From Lateolabrax maculatus (taxonomy: Eukaryota > Chordata > Actinopteri > Acropomatiformes > Lateolabracidae), in assembly GCA_031216445.1 (NCBI GenBank), contig CM062199.1, positions 6,792,501-6,856,500 of the forward strand: a stretch of DNA of 64,000 nt, in the 5' to 3' direction. A program made the translations under genes and the position numbers. The notes beneath the pieces were generated by a model, which was given only the letters and a program-made list of their open reading frames with translations, was not told the origin of the DNA and did not search any database. Positions 12,201 to 23,605 of this stretch are shown here, piece by piece. Every line of letters starts with the position of its first letter. Positions within the stretch are counted from its first letter, which is position 1.

Positions 12201-15200
12201 GTACTCTGATTAACAAATTTGTTTGTAATGGCTGACACTTGTTCCTTCGCTGACTCAATGATGCAGTTTTCTACTGTGTTTGCCTGATGCATGAATGAAA
12301 GCCTATATGTCGTATGGGTTTAGTCAAGAGTGGATGGACGAACATGGTTGCATTACTAAGTCAGTGATAGATATTTTGTATTACACTCACTTCAGTGCAG
12401 GTTTTATGGTTTTGAAAGAGTCACGGTTCCAATGATTTGGGAGGGTTGGGTCAAGACTTGCCCTTACAGGCCATCGTTTTCCTCTGAAGTACACATGGAA
12501 TGTTTTACACCCAGTATGATAAACCAGGGGAGGGGCTGTAACACCTGGGTGTAGCCTGGCCCCCATAAGAGAGCAGGTCACTTAACTGCTCGCTTTAAGT
12601 GTGTCGTGGAAAGGACAACTAGTGGCTGGCCAATTTATTGAACATATGAAAGTATCACTATGTTTCCATACAGTGTTTTAATGAGTCATTAAGACCCTGC
12701 TGAGGGTCTGCTGATGTCGATATCTGCCGTACAGTCAGTGTAGAGGGAAAAAAGTTGATAAGAGGAGAAATACCATCAAATGTTTCTGAAATGAATGTGT
12801 GGCCGTGTGACTAAAGGGTGGGGTGGGAGCAAACAATGCTAGTTCAGTTACTCTGGAGTTTACTCATAACGCAAAAATGCCAAGAACGTGTGTGTGTGTG
12901 TGTGGTCGGCCAATGTCAATACAGTAGCAAACTTAGACTTTTGTTTCCACGTGTCCTAACTTCTTACTGGAGGTGTTTGAACAAGGGGTGACCATGTGAT
13001 GGTACAGATATCTCTTTGCCCTTGCTTTTGCGTAAGCTCCAGTGCACACTGTTTCACATTTCATTACCTGAGGGTGAGTAATAACCTTACCTGGTCACAC
13101 CTCACGTGGGTGTTCTGGCAGCTTTACAAAGCAAGGTAGGTCTTTGTTAAAGGTGGTCCAACTGGTTTGCTTTTTTCCTTCAAAGGACATGCCGCTATTA
13201 TAATCATTTGATACTCTATTATAATTCCCCTGCAGGACATGTGCTTCAGAGAAACTTTGACTGGCAAGCTTCAGTTTTGCCACAAGAGTGTACTGTTCAT
13301 ATGGTTTTCTGCTGTGCAACTGTATGTGCGCAAGTAACACAACTAGCCCAACACATTTTATTAGTATATTCACTGATTCTTTACAGTAACCTCTTTAAAA
13401 GCTCATCGTGTGGTTTTGTTTCAAAGACTGTAACATGAGGGGAGGTTGCAAAAACCCAAAGCAATTCTCAGAGTTGTCAAGGGAATAACCTGATAGGCTG
13501 TTGGCTGTAGTTACTCTGCTGTTTAGTCCCCCCAGGGGCCGCACGCCCTCAAAGACAAACCGTTAATACACTCTGACTGTTACTTCTGTGGGCTTTCATT
13601 TAGGAGTTCTTTTAGGCCGTTTTTGTGCCAGTAGTGGTAAATGACTCCACCGTATTGTTCAGTATTGGACCAGCTCCTGCTTGCTGGTTTTTATTACAGT
13701 TTTGAAAGGGAAGCTGCCCATTGTTTGGATTGCTATTCTTTTTTAAAGGCAGGAGTTTTAGCCGTAGGTGTCACAGTGGAAAACAGGATGTGGAGCCAAT
13801 CCAGCCATGCTGATAAGAACACGCAAAGAGGAAAGCATAATGTCATCTCTTGCAGCAGAGAGGACACTTGAATCATGGGTAGAGCTGCGACCAGGCCCAT
13901 GAATAACTTATATATTAAATAAGATTAGCTGAATAGTATACATTTAGAACAAGCTAAGTCAAATGGAAACTCAGTGGTGTGGCTTAGTGTGGATGTTTAT
14001 TATTGCTTCCAGTGTACTGTGTTTTGAACATGCACCTTAACAGTTAACACCTGATATTTTACTAATCCAGCAGCAGTGTAGATTTGGGTGTGGTGTATTA
14101 TATCCCAGCATTCATGACTTGGACTCGTTCCCGTCTCACAGACAATGCTGTGTGAAAATAACCCTGTGGTCATAATTTGAACCTAATATGAGGGAACAAT
14201 GCAAAGTAATCAATTCTCTTATGTCACTCCGCCAATTGGATGAAGCTCTGTACCTGCATAATAAATGATCTCTTGTTGTTACTGCAGTTAAGTTACAAGC
14301 ACAGACACAGAGCCGTATAAATTATTTTTGTGACATGGGTGACTGGCTGTGAGTTGCATTTTTTTTTTCATCATATGATTGCATGAAAGGACACGTTGGA
14401 TACATTTTGTAGTGTTTTTTTCTTCTCCGGTAATTATAATTTACTGCTGAGGGGCTGTGATTCAGAACACCAGAGCATTCCTGAAGAGAAGTTCATGGAT
14501 TGCACAACTGTAAGAAAGAGCAAATGAAAAAAAACTTGTGCACAAAACTTGTGCAGGAAATGTATTCATCACTTATCAGGTTACTCCTGCAGATGCATTG
14601 TTGGTCATATTCATTTCTCTGTGTAGGCTATGCGGATCTGGTTGACTTCATCATACCTGTCTGTTATGCTGCTGGGGCGGTGCTCTGTCCTCGCCTCTCA
14701 GCGCTGAAGTGAAAGGATCTCAGGAATGAAGTTATATCTTGCTTTTCTGCATCAGATAAAACACACCTCAGATTCCACAAGAGCGCTTTGAAGCAGAGTC
14801 GTGATACTATCTAAGAAATAGAATATCTGATCTTTCAGAAAAACATTCAAAAGAGCAACAGTATGAATTTAAAATCTCACATTGTCCCTTACCGGCCGTG
14901 GCTGTTGTGATTCTTGGCTAAATGATGGAGTTAGAGCCCTCTTGTGGGTGGTTCAGCTCAGTGAAAGCCAATTTATGAAAGTTACAGAGGTAATAATGAT
15001 GGTGAGTCACCACTGTCTGAAACTGGACTCTTGTGGGAGAATAGCCCTTTTCTTTCCTCAGCCACAAACGCACAAGTAAGTTTACTGCAAGTCTTTCTTT
15101 TGTGAAAGGAGCAGCTCATGGACTCATTTTTTTTCTCTCTGCTTTGAGGAAAGAAAGAATGCAACTGATTCATTCTCTCCAGATGGAGGGGTTTTATGGG

Positions 15201-15525
15201 AGTGAGGATAATAAATCACCTTTCTGTGTGTCTGTGGGAGGATGTGTGTGTGTGGGTGTTTACGTGAGAAGGCACCTGTATTGTGTGTTTGTGTGTTCTT
15301 TATTAGAGGCTGATCATCAGCCTATCTAAAAATAAAGCTCGGCCTCTTCAGGTTACAATGCAAATCCACACATTTTGGCAGCCGGTCAGGAAGCCCAGAG
15401 TCCGGATCCTATGTCAAGTTTTGTTGTTTGATAGCTGGTTGCCCATGGCAGCAATAGCAGCAGGCCCACGTTCCCGGTGGCTCAACCGTGGACAGCACAT
15501 GGTATTTGCCTAACCTGTGGGCTGT

Positions 15526-15539
15526 GTTGCTACAGCAAC
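15526..15539. promoter_or_regulatory. RFX X-box-like palindrome
   Basis: GTTGCTACAGCAAC is a perfect 6-2-6 inverted repeat, differing from the RFX X-box consensus (GTNRCCNNRGYAAC) at one position. It is 1.7 kb upstream of the first-exon candidate at 17216. Motif evidence only. Confidence 0.25.
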
Positions 15540-15892
15540 AAAGCCCAGCATGGCCACACCCATGTATGGTTCGCAGACGCTGACTCATCGTGCAAAGATT
15601 CAAATGTTTTGTTCTTTTATTCCTTAAAATGTGACTTTGTCATATTGTTTTGGACATTTTTTCATATTCACTCAGATAGTTACTCCTTTGCTGCTTTTTT
15701 TTTTAATATGCAAACACGGTTTAAGGAGGATTGAATGAGCTTGCCCACTCATAGCAATAGTCTGTGTCCCTGTTGGCACTGCCAGACCTGGTTCTCCCTA
15801 CAGCCATTTTATACCCTCCTCACCAACCAGACTGGAGCTCCATTTTGTGAGGGTCAACTTCCACTTAAGCATGATTTCAAATCACTGGTACT

Positions 15893-16230
15893 TAAAGGAT
15901 AGGTTCATAATCTTTCAAGTTTGTCTTCATACATTACTTAAATGCCAATCTGTACATTGAACGAGGTTTTTTGTGTCTGTTGTAATTCCAATAATAAAAA
16001 AAATAAAGTGCAGTTTTTCAGTCCTCATTCTGTGCAAACATGCAATTTTAAGTCTAATCGACCCTCAAAACTGAGTTTTCCAAATAAATTGGTATCCAGA
16101 GTTACAGTTTTTGGTACAAAAATGATCTTTCTGTTTCCTGGACAGTGTTTCCTTGATGAGCCTCACAGGAGGAATAGTAACACAAATGGGGAATTTAGAA
16201 CTAAAAAGCCCCTTATTAGTTACAGTTAGT
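15893..16230 (+). repeat. Degenerate dispersed teleost repeat
   Basis: It starts with TTAAAGGATAGGTTCATAATCTTTCAAG and continues through 'GTCCTCATTCTGTGCAAACATGCA', which resembles a common fish element of the form 'AAAGGATAGTTTCATAATTTTTCAAGTCTGTC...'. Similarity is recalled, borders approximate. A related short start occurs near 33908 (AAAGGATAGTTCTGCATATTT). Confidence 0.45.
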
Positions 16231-17215
16231 TTTCAAGAAATCCTTTAAGACATTGGTATGTGAACTAAAGATGTTATGTTGAAAATTCTCATTTGGTTAT
16301 CTTGTCATGTATGTCAAGGTTCAAGGAAGGGGCCACAGTGTTATTTTGACATAACCATCAAAATTCACTGAAAGGAGGATTATATTTTGACAGGTTCATC
16401 GCCCCACAGATTAGTCTGAACAAAGTGCTGCAGTGTATGCCCGTTCAGTTCAGTCTTAACTTTATCTCTTTATAGTATCCTTCAGGGTCAACTGTACTCA
16501 TTGGAAACAAGCCAGAACTGATAAGAGCTTGATAGTATTAGCTGTTACCTCTGAAGTCAGAACTTGTAAAATATGGTTATACCAGTTGCACATGGAAAGG
16601 AAATTTTCTACATGGTGGTACTGTTTTCTGTAGGTTCTCTAATACTTATCTCCAGTTTTAAGATTAACACGCTTTTCTTTAATGATTTATGAAAAGCTTA
16701 ATTGCTCCCCATAAACCAAGGAATAAGTATATGAGAGACAAAGCCAGAGTTGTTGTTGGGTTTCTGTTGGATGTTGGTGGTGCCTTTTTAAACTCTGGGG
16801 CTGTAATTTGCGGGGTTTCTCGAACAAGGCGTCCAGTGTGTATCTCGCAGTTAGCTGTTGCAGTAGTAAAGTGTGGGCGCCTACAGATGTATGGGACATG
16901 GCGCAGGGTATCCGGGGCAGCAGAGAAGATATGTCCAAACTGGCAAGGCCCTCAGATTTATGGTGTAGATGTTCCTCTGCATTTATGGGCCAGAGATGAA
17001 AAGATTCCCTTGTTCTTTTCTCACAAACACCCTCCCTACCCTGAATGTACCTCTCCACTCCCATTCTTTCTCTCTTTTAGACCCATCTTGCATGCCATGT
17101 TGTTGTGCTGGAAGGGCAGTGGGTCTCAGCAGTGTGGCAGTGTGGTTTGGACTGGGTGGGGAAAACAGAAAGAAGGTGTTGCGTTTTGTTGGAGCCACTG
17201 AGGCCTTTGTATGAT

Positions 17216-17285
17216 ATGTCAAATCAAAGCAGCATGGACCGAGGAGATCCCCTTGGAGATCGATTCTGGCTCAGCCCAAAGAAAG
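17216..17285 (+). CDS. plec: Candidate plectin alternative first coding exon (unrecognised isoform)
   Basis: The frame opens at ATG 17216 or at 17234, which has the better context (A at -3, G at +4). It gives MSNQSS-MDRGDPLGDRFWLSPKK and ends on a near-perfect donor AAAG|GTAAGTGA with one base left over, the phase 1 required to join plectin exon 2. The peptide is charged and hydrophilic with a C-terminal basic pair, as in other plectin first exons such as 1a (...GRK) and 1b (...HKRK). I do not recognise it as a known isoform. Position (upstream of the P1 exon) fits the plectin first-exon array. An out-of-frame ATG at 17211 precedes it. Alternative: chance open frame next to a cryptic donor. 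Confidence 0.5.
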
Positions 17286-19204
17286 GTAAGTGACAAACCT
17301 AGATTGATTATGATACAGCACTGGAAAAGGAAGCAGGAAGTAGTGAGTGACTGGTTGTCAGCATTGGTCGGATGAAAGTTTATGTCATGAAGAGGTGTGG
17401 CCACGTACAGACAACCACTCATTTTTCACATTTTGGAATCTGGAGAGTTAAAAAGGGAGTTGAGCATATCATGGATTCGTCTTGTGCAACAGTAGTTAAG
17501 CCTTTTCAAGCACCTAAATGGTGTAATCCATGCCTTGCATGCTGATTCTAAACCCTGGCTGCAGTTTAGCTGAGCTGGCATACAGCTCACACAGGAGAAA
17601 CAACAAGAGAGTCGAGGGCTGGTTCAAATTTTCTGTCCAGATCTCACTGCTGGAACTTGTTTATAACACAAAGCTTTTTTTGTAGTCACTGGCTGTTTGC
17701 AGAATTTTCCACAAAAGCTGATTTTTATTACTGTTGTCAGAATGGCAAGACACATTTTTTTTTGGGACTACAGAAGGAACATATATTTCCCTCCCAGAGT
17801 ACTGGATAATAAATGTTAAATGTTGGAGAGATGAATACTTTGGCATCCTCTTCATCAATCATAGTGAACATTATCCATTATTATCCACTGCTGATGCTGT
17901 TCCTCGTGTTAGACATGGCAAATCTGTCACATCACAACTTCTGCTTTCAGTCTGTCCTCGTATACCCCCTCATGGGTGGGCTCCTGTCCAAAACTGAGAG
18001 GCTGTAGGGGGCGTTGTAAGGTTGGACACATAGAAACCCCACCACTAACACAGGACAGACAGCTTGTTGGAGAGAGTGTGAGTAAGAATGAAAGGGACTT
18101 GGCAGTCTTTTTGGGTGCTCCTGCTTATTTTTGGTCGGTAAGGAGGGTGAAGGGAGGCATAATCTGTGACTTCATTTCTTTCCACTCTGGAAAAGGAGAA
18201 GTCAGTGTGATCTGTGACTCGTGGAGTTGAGAACACAAGCAAAGCCTGTCATTTTTACCTCAAGTACACATCAGTTTATAGGTTTTCCATGGGCATTTAT
18301 GCGTATATTAGTGAGACAAAAGCCAAGAGTTGGCTTTTTTCCTCTGCTCACACAGTAGGCTATTCTACTTGTGATGTCAGTATAGTTTATATTGCTTAGC
18401 TTAAGCCTTTCCCCAAAAAATACTCTGTGCTGAATATTCTTTCACTTTTACACAGTTACACAAACTTTATTTTATAAAAGAAAGATGCCTTACTCCACAA
18501 TCGCTTCTGACAAGCCTTGTGTAACTCCAAAGATATTTATGGGGCAAGAAAAGTTTAGGTTGGCAAAGCAACAAGAACAGTTCCTGTAATGCCTTGATTG
18601 ATTTCAGACCACTACTTTGTCTATTGTTCTTGCCCCTCGGCTCTGAACAGAACGAAGAATTTCTCTCTTTCTACCGCAATTAACCCCCTTGTTTTTACCT
18701 CAGATATCCAAGAACAGTTGATTATTTATTTTTGCAGCAGTGTGAGAAATGCCAAAGACACCTCTCCACCTCTTCGCATGCTCACCAGCTCCTAACACAC
18801 AGAGCTTCTTTGTCTGAATCCATTTTGTGGTTTAACACACTTCTGTGGGCTTGAGTTTAGTGGAACCGTATACCATATAGAGTTTGTTTGTTTTTTCTTC
18901 TGCTGGGAACCCCTCAAATTACGTCTAGCCCCTTTGGGTTTGCATGTGACACAGTCATCAATCTTTAACCCCACTTGATCATCCCAATTGCACCCAGAGT
19001 GGCCAGGGACCAGTCAGTACTAGGGGTTAATCCCTGCAGCTTTATCCTTCTTGCATTTCAAAGGCTACTTTCTCTCCCTGTACAAGCACTAATTGACATT
19101 GTTGTTCATGCTGTGACAGACACGTATCAGTCAAGGTTGCCTCTGGTGTTGTATGAGGGTGGGATTGACGCATCACCTGCTGTCAGTCAGCATGTTACAA
19201 TTGG

Positions 19205-19330
19205 CAAGTCAACAAGTCAAGTTTATATATAGCCCAAAATCACCAACTTGTCCCAGTGGGCTCTACAATCTGCACAATATACGACACCCCTATATCTTTA
19301 GGCCCTGGACAACTATAAGTAGGAAATCTT
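19205..19330 (+). repeat. Degenerate teleost repeat ('TAGCCCAAAATCAC' type)
   Basis: The sequence 'CAAGTCAAGTTTATATATAGCCCAAAATCACCAAC' followed by 'AGTGGGCTCTACAATCTGCACAATATACGACACCC' matches, from memory, a very frequent interspersed element of fish genomes ('...TAGCCCAATATCACAAATTTGCCTCAGTGGGCTTTACAATCTG'). Partial copy. Confidence 0.6.
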
Positions 19331-21927
19331 ATGTGTAGTTTTTACTCCTTCAGACCAAAACCTGCAAATTTGTAATAAAGGGGGAAAAAAATATTATATT
19401 TTCTTTTTTACAAAAACGAAGAGACAAAATGTGAAATCCTGTTTAAAGTTTTTTTTTTCTTTTTTTTTATCAAAGAAACAATTTTCATGTTTACCATCTG
19501 CTCTATCAGTCTCCGAAGGCACTTTTCCACAAAGTTTTTTTTACTGCCCCTGTTAAATTAGATTTATCACACAAACATTAAATTAAATCAGACTACTGGG
19601 AAAGCCTATAAATACTGCGGTGATAACCCCTGCCTCCCTATACTTACAACAACTAACCAACAACTGCTAACTTTAGCAGATTCCCGTGTTGTAGGTGTTT
19701 GTGCTCTAACACGCGTCAGCTCTGTCAGGCAGCACAGCTGTCCCCGACTATGGGGTCACTCGCCTAACTACCCCCAGGAGACAAGCTCCTCAAATGAAAA
19801 AAGGCTTATCGTCAGGATAAAAATGGTGCGCTCGTGCATTGCAGAATGATCATGCGTCATGACTACAAAACTGCAAGTCATGATTTGGGGTACACTAATG
19901 GCCAACCCTCTTGTTTGCCTCGCAAACAAAATGTTATTTGCTTTCACAATAGGTGCCTTACTTTTTAATGATTATATTTAATGATAATTTAATGATTATT
20001 AAAATATCTATTCTTGGAGCAGCACCGTCATATGTAGCTAGTTCTGTATGAGAATTAGTTCCAGTTACAACAGATTGGCTAGAAAGCTTCAGTGCTTTGT
20101 TGGCCATAGCTGAGAGATAGCAGAGGCTGATTGCAGTTGTCCCTGCTTTAAAACCTGCTGCTTAATTCAACCTTACTGTAAATCTTAATAGCTTGATGGT
20201 CTTGTATCGAGCTAACCTATACATTAGAATTAATGTTAATATGTCATTCATTAGGAGGATAGTGGTTCTTTAGTTTCAGCATCACACTAACTTCTTCTAA
20301 TGTAAGCACATACATTAGTGGGTAAGAAAGACTGTATGACCTTTGCTTTCCTTGGAAGTGGCTGGAGTGGCTCGGATCTGATACCAGAATGGACCAATAG
20401 ACCCCCTCGGAGAAGCAGGCCTTTACAGTGGGCCAGTCGCCAGCTACCATCAGTTGGTGGTGACAAGTCTATTCTGGGACATGTGGAGGCCCGAAACACT
20501 GAAGCATAAAATAGACTCCCATCCAGGAAACTATTCAGATACTCTTCCACAAAGTCTTATTACTCCTTTTATCTGCTTCAATCAATCACATCATGCTTCC
20601 ATTTACGATATCTGTTTATAGACTGAATTAAATTAGAATCCGTTACTTCTATAGTGAGCTTGAGTCCCATTCCTTTCTGAGTGTCTATTTCTGATCATTT
20701 ATTAAGTTGCTAATGCCACCTCAAACATGCACACAGCTATTGTAACCACTAAGTCACTGAGGGAAGCAGCAGCAGCACCACACCGTGTTAGCCATGTTTG
20801 TCAGGGAGTACTTCTTGTGAAGCGGGCATATTTAATATTTGGACGATGGAAAGGACTGGGCCTCAAGCCAGAGTAAGGGTCACTGTCGGAAGTTTGAAGT
20901 TCACTGAACACTTTGTGCATAAACAGTGCATGAAATCACACTGATATGTGGCTCGGAGAGCAAGGCACCATGCATGGTGATGCAGATTACCCCAAATAAG
21001 AGAGCTCTAGGCTTGAATTTTAACACATAGTTGACCAGCGTATAGGCTGATTTGTGTCCTTTTTAACGTATTTGTTTTTTTTTTGTTTGAATAAGTTCCT
21101 TATATGTTGTTTTACATGACCTCTTAACTGACAACTAGACATTCAGCAGTGTGCCACAAAATACCAAATGGGTTGAGTAATAAAATGCTTCAGAACCAAC
21201 TTCATGTGACTTAAATACACTAACTTAAGCCCAGGCTTGCTTATTCACACATGCACACAGTCAGCTTTTACCGGATGTCACTACCACCACCTCTGCTTCA
21301 ATCTCGGGCAAACTGCTGCATGTCAGGGATAAAATATTTGTTTCATAATAGATAGGAATGCCTTTCTTGTTCAACAAACCTGAGAATCTCTTTGTTCCTC
21401 CACCAAAAACTCCGCCTTCAGTCTGAATCATTTACTGTAAATGCACCTACTCACTCTTGTTTGAGAGCATATCTGCTATAGGAGTGTATACATAGCATGG
21501 GGAACCCTCTCCTAGTCTGACTAGATAGAGCTGTTTTGTGGCAGCACTTGTTTTCCTGGCAGCATTAGTAAAGACATTAATGAGCTCCACTATAGGACTG
21601 CCAAAAACTCTGTGTGCTGTCACTGAATACGTTTAATATTGATGCATTATTTTTTAATGTGTTCATATTCCATGTTTGTCTGTGGTTTTAATTACATACT
21701 GTATGTAAGACTATAATTTTGCCCTCAGATCATTTTTCGTGATTACTGATGAAAGCCTGACAATGTGCTAATGGTTTGTTTCAGATCACAGTGTCTTTGT
21801 AAATAGTGGTCTGATAAATGACAGTGTAGTCCAGCTGTCCAGGACAACAGATTTATGGCCTGCTGCTCCACTGCAGCCCTGGAAGCAGACATGTGGCTTA
21901 CTCAGAACTGGCTCACTTCATTTGACT

Positions 21928-21941
21928 GTTGCCATGGCAAA
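21928..21941. promoter_or_regulatory. RFX X-box-like site
   Basis: GTTGCCATGGCAAA contains the palindromic core TTGCCATGGCAA and matches 13 of 14 positions of the RFX X-box consensus. It lies about 1.7 kb upstream of the P1 exon. Motif evidence only. Confidence 0.3.
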
Positions 21942-23192
21942 CAAAATGAAAACAGTTTCCCGCCAGTGTTTGGACGTGTAATAGTGTGTGTGGTTTCAAA
22001 CAACAAGGGGAATGCATCATTTTCATCATCGCCACTATAATTTTGCAACTAGATCACTGTGTTCCAGCACAGCACCTCTACTATTCAGTATACCCTTTTC
22101 TTTTCATTGGGATGAGTGTGAGTGAACATGTCTCTATTCAACAATGGTCAGTTTTCCTTCCAGTCTGGCTTTCCCTGGACACTGGCCATGAGAGGACACA
22201 CACACTGACACAGAGAGAGACGAACGGGAGACAGATGTACAGGAGAAGTGATCTAGGGAAAGAAATCTGATATCATGTTGGTGGGAGTGCTAAAAAGGTT
22301 AGCTATAATGTGCAGTTCTTTATATAGTTGTGCAAGACAGATTCTTGGTTCCCGGCTAAATTGAGGCATGAAGCCCTAATGTTAGCTGTTTAAAGCAGCA
22401 ACACAACCTTAGGGTGCTTTACAGCCTGTTACATCATTTTAATGAGCTGCAATGGGAAACACTGATTGGTCTATGTAGTTTACTTCACTTGGTGACTTGG
22501 TGACTAAACAAACAAACAAAGATATGAATAGAATTGAACTTAATATTAGTTTTGTTAGACTAAATTGACCATGGGTCATATCAAACTGTTTATAAAACCT
22601 TTGTATGGTGGTTGGTGTATTTTCTCTTGAAATGTCACTAGTTGTATATTCAAGGACTGTGTGACATGAGATCCGAAAACCACACCTTGTGTGTAGAGTC
22701 AAAGCTCCTCAGTGATACCTGATCGGGAAATGTGTTAAACTAGACACCTTTTACTTGATAACCTACATGAAGGGCCAGCCAGTCGCTCCCAGGCAGGATA
22801 GATCTATTTCAACTGGTAGACTCTTTCTTCTAAACTAATCTCTGTTCAAAACAGCCCATTTATTGAGCCAGTGTGTGTGACTCACCAAAGGTTGTGTTTC
22901 AGCCAGTCGTGGTGTGTGTTTAGAGATGTGTGTGTACATTACTGTATATAGGAGGCGTGTGCTTTTGTGGGCGTGCGTCTCCGTAAAAGTCGCAGAGCTA
23001 CAGGACATGTGCTCAAACACACTTCATAGGTGTGCTGCTCCATTCATTTAACTTTGCTCATTCTTCACCTCAATCGATTTATTGCACATGCTTTTTCTTT
23101 GCCTCCTACTTCCTGCTGTACTATTTACTTTAGTGAGAATTTTTTTCCATGCCATTTTTTTCCTAAGAAATAGAGAGAGAAGGTAGGAGGAG

Positions 23193-23605
23193 CCGAACTG
23201 AGAAGTGTGCCTCGCTCTCTCTCTCTCACACTCTCTCACACACGCTCCCTCTCTTCCATTCTGTCATTGCCATTTCGGCAGAACGGACACTGTTCATTCC
23301 CAGCCACGCTGCATGAAGGGGGGAACAGCAAACTTTTGACTTTGTTTGAGTCAGATTTCGCAGAGGAATATTATTTTTCTTCACGATATCCAAAGGATCA
23401 GCAAGAACAAGAGGAAAAGAAAGTAAGAACAAAGATTTCACAGATTCCTTCACTAATTTTTTTCTAATTGAATTGAGAAGCACGTGACAGCCGGTTTTGC
23501 CACTGGATTCTTTCACACAACAAGACGTAAGATTGTCTTAATTATCTTCCTTTCATGTTTATATTTTTAGTTTTACTTTGAGAGGGTATACTGACATAAA
23601 GCACA
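23193..23605 (+). promoter_or_regulatory. plec: Probable 5' UTR and small 5' UTR intron of the P1 transcript
   Basis: A CT-rich tract (23213-23260) is followed by GC-richer sequence and a possible donor AAAGAAA|GTAAGAAC at 23422/23423. A possible acceptor, TTTATATTTTTAG, ends at 23570, giving a small 148-base UTR intron and leaving 35 bases of leader before the ATG at 23606. Without transcripts the transcription start cannot be placed; it may lie further 5'. Confidence 0.35.

Larger units (their letters stand above)
7197..17215. other. Intronic/intergenic first-exon spacer
   Basis: About 10 kb without a recognisable coding exon. It holds a juxtaposed acceptor-donor site at 12134/12135, a pair of near-identical 28-base direct repeats (9614 and 10151), short TG runs, a teleost repeat at 15893-16230, an X-box-like palindrome at 15526 and a GC-richer patch around 9240-9460. 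The long open frames on both strands at 16687-17201 overlap each other and look accidental. Confidence 0.6.
17286..23192. other. Non-coding spacer upstream of the P1 exon
   Basis: No recognisable exon. It contains a degenerate teleost repeat at 19205-19330, poly-T and A/T-rich tracts (19380-19480, 19960-20010), and an X-box-like palindrome at 21928. Open frames around 20287-20550 exist on both strands and have no supporting splice or motif evidence. Confidence 0.6.

Noticed and set aside
14976..15075. ATG frame MKVTEVIMMVSHHC... ending at a strong GTAAGT donor, as another first exon
   Set aside because: The donor leaves phase 2 in this frame, which does not fit plectin exon 2; no similarity to known first exons.
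16687..17201. Overlapping 170-codon (+) and 125-codon (-) open frames
   Set aside because: Both strands open at once, no family motif, no matching splice signals; the + frame uses no recognisable domain. Probably a chance product of GC-richer leader sequence.
20287..20550. Open frames on both strands near 20.3-20.5 kb
   Set aside because: Mirror frames on both strands without splice signals, domain or start context.
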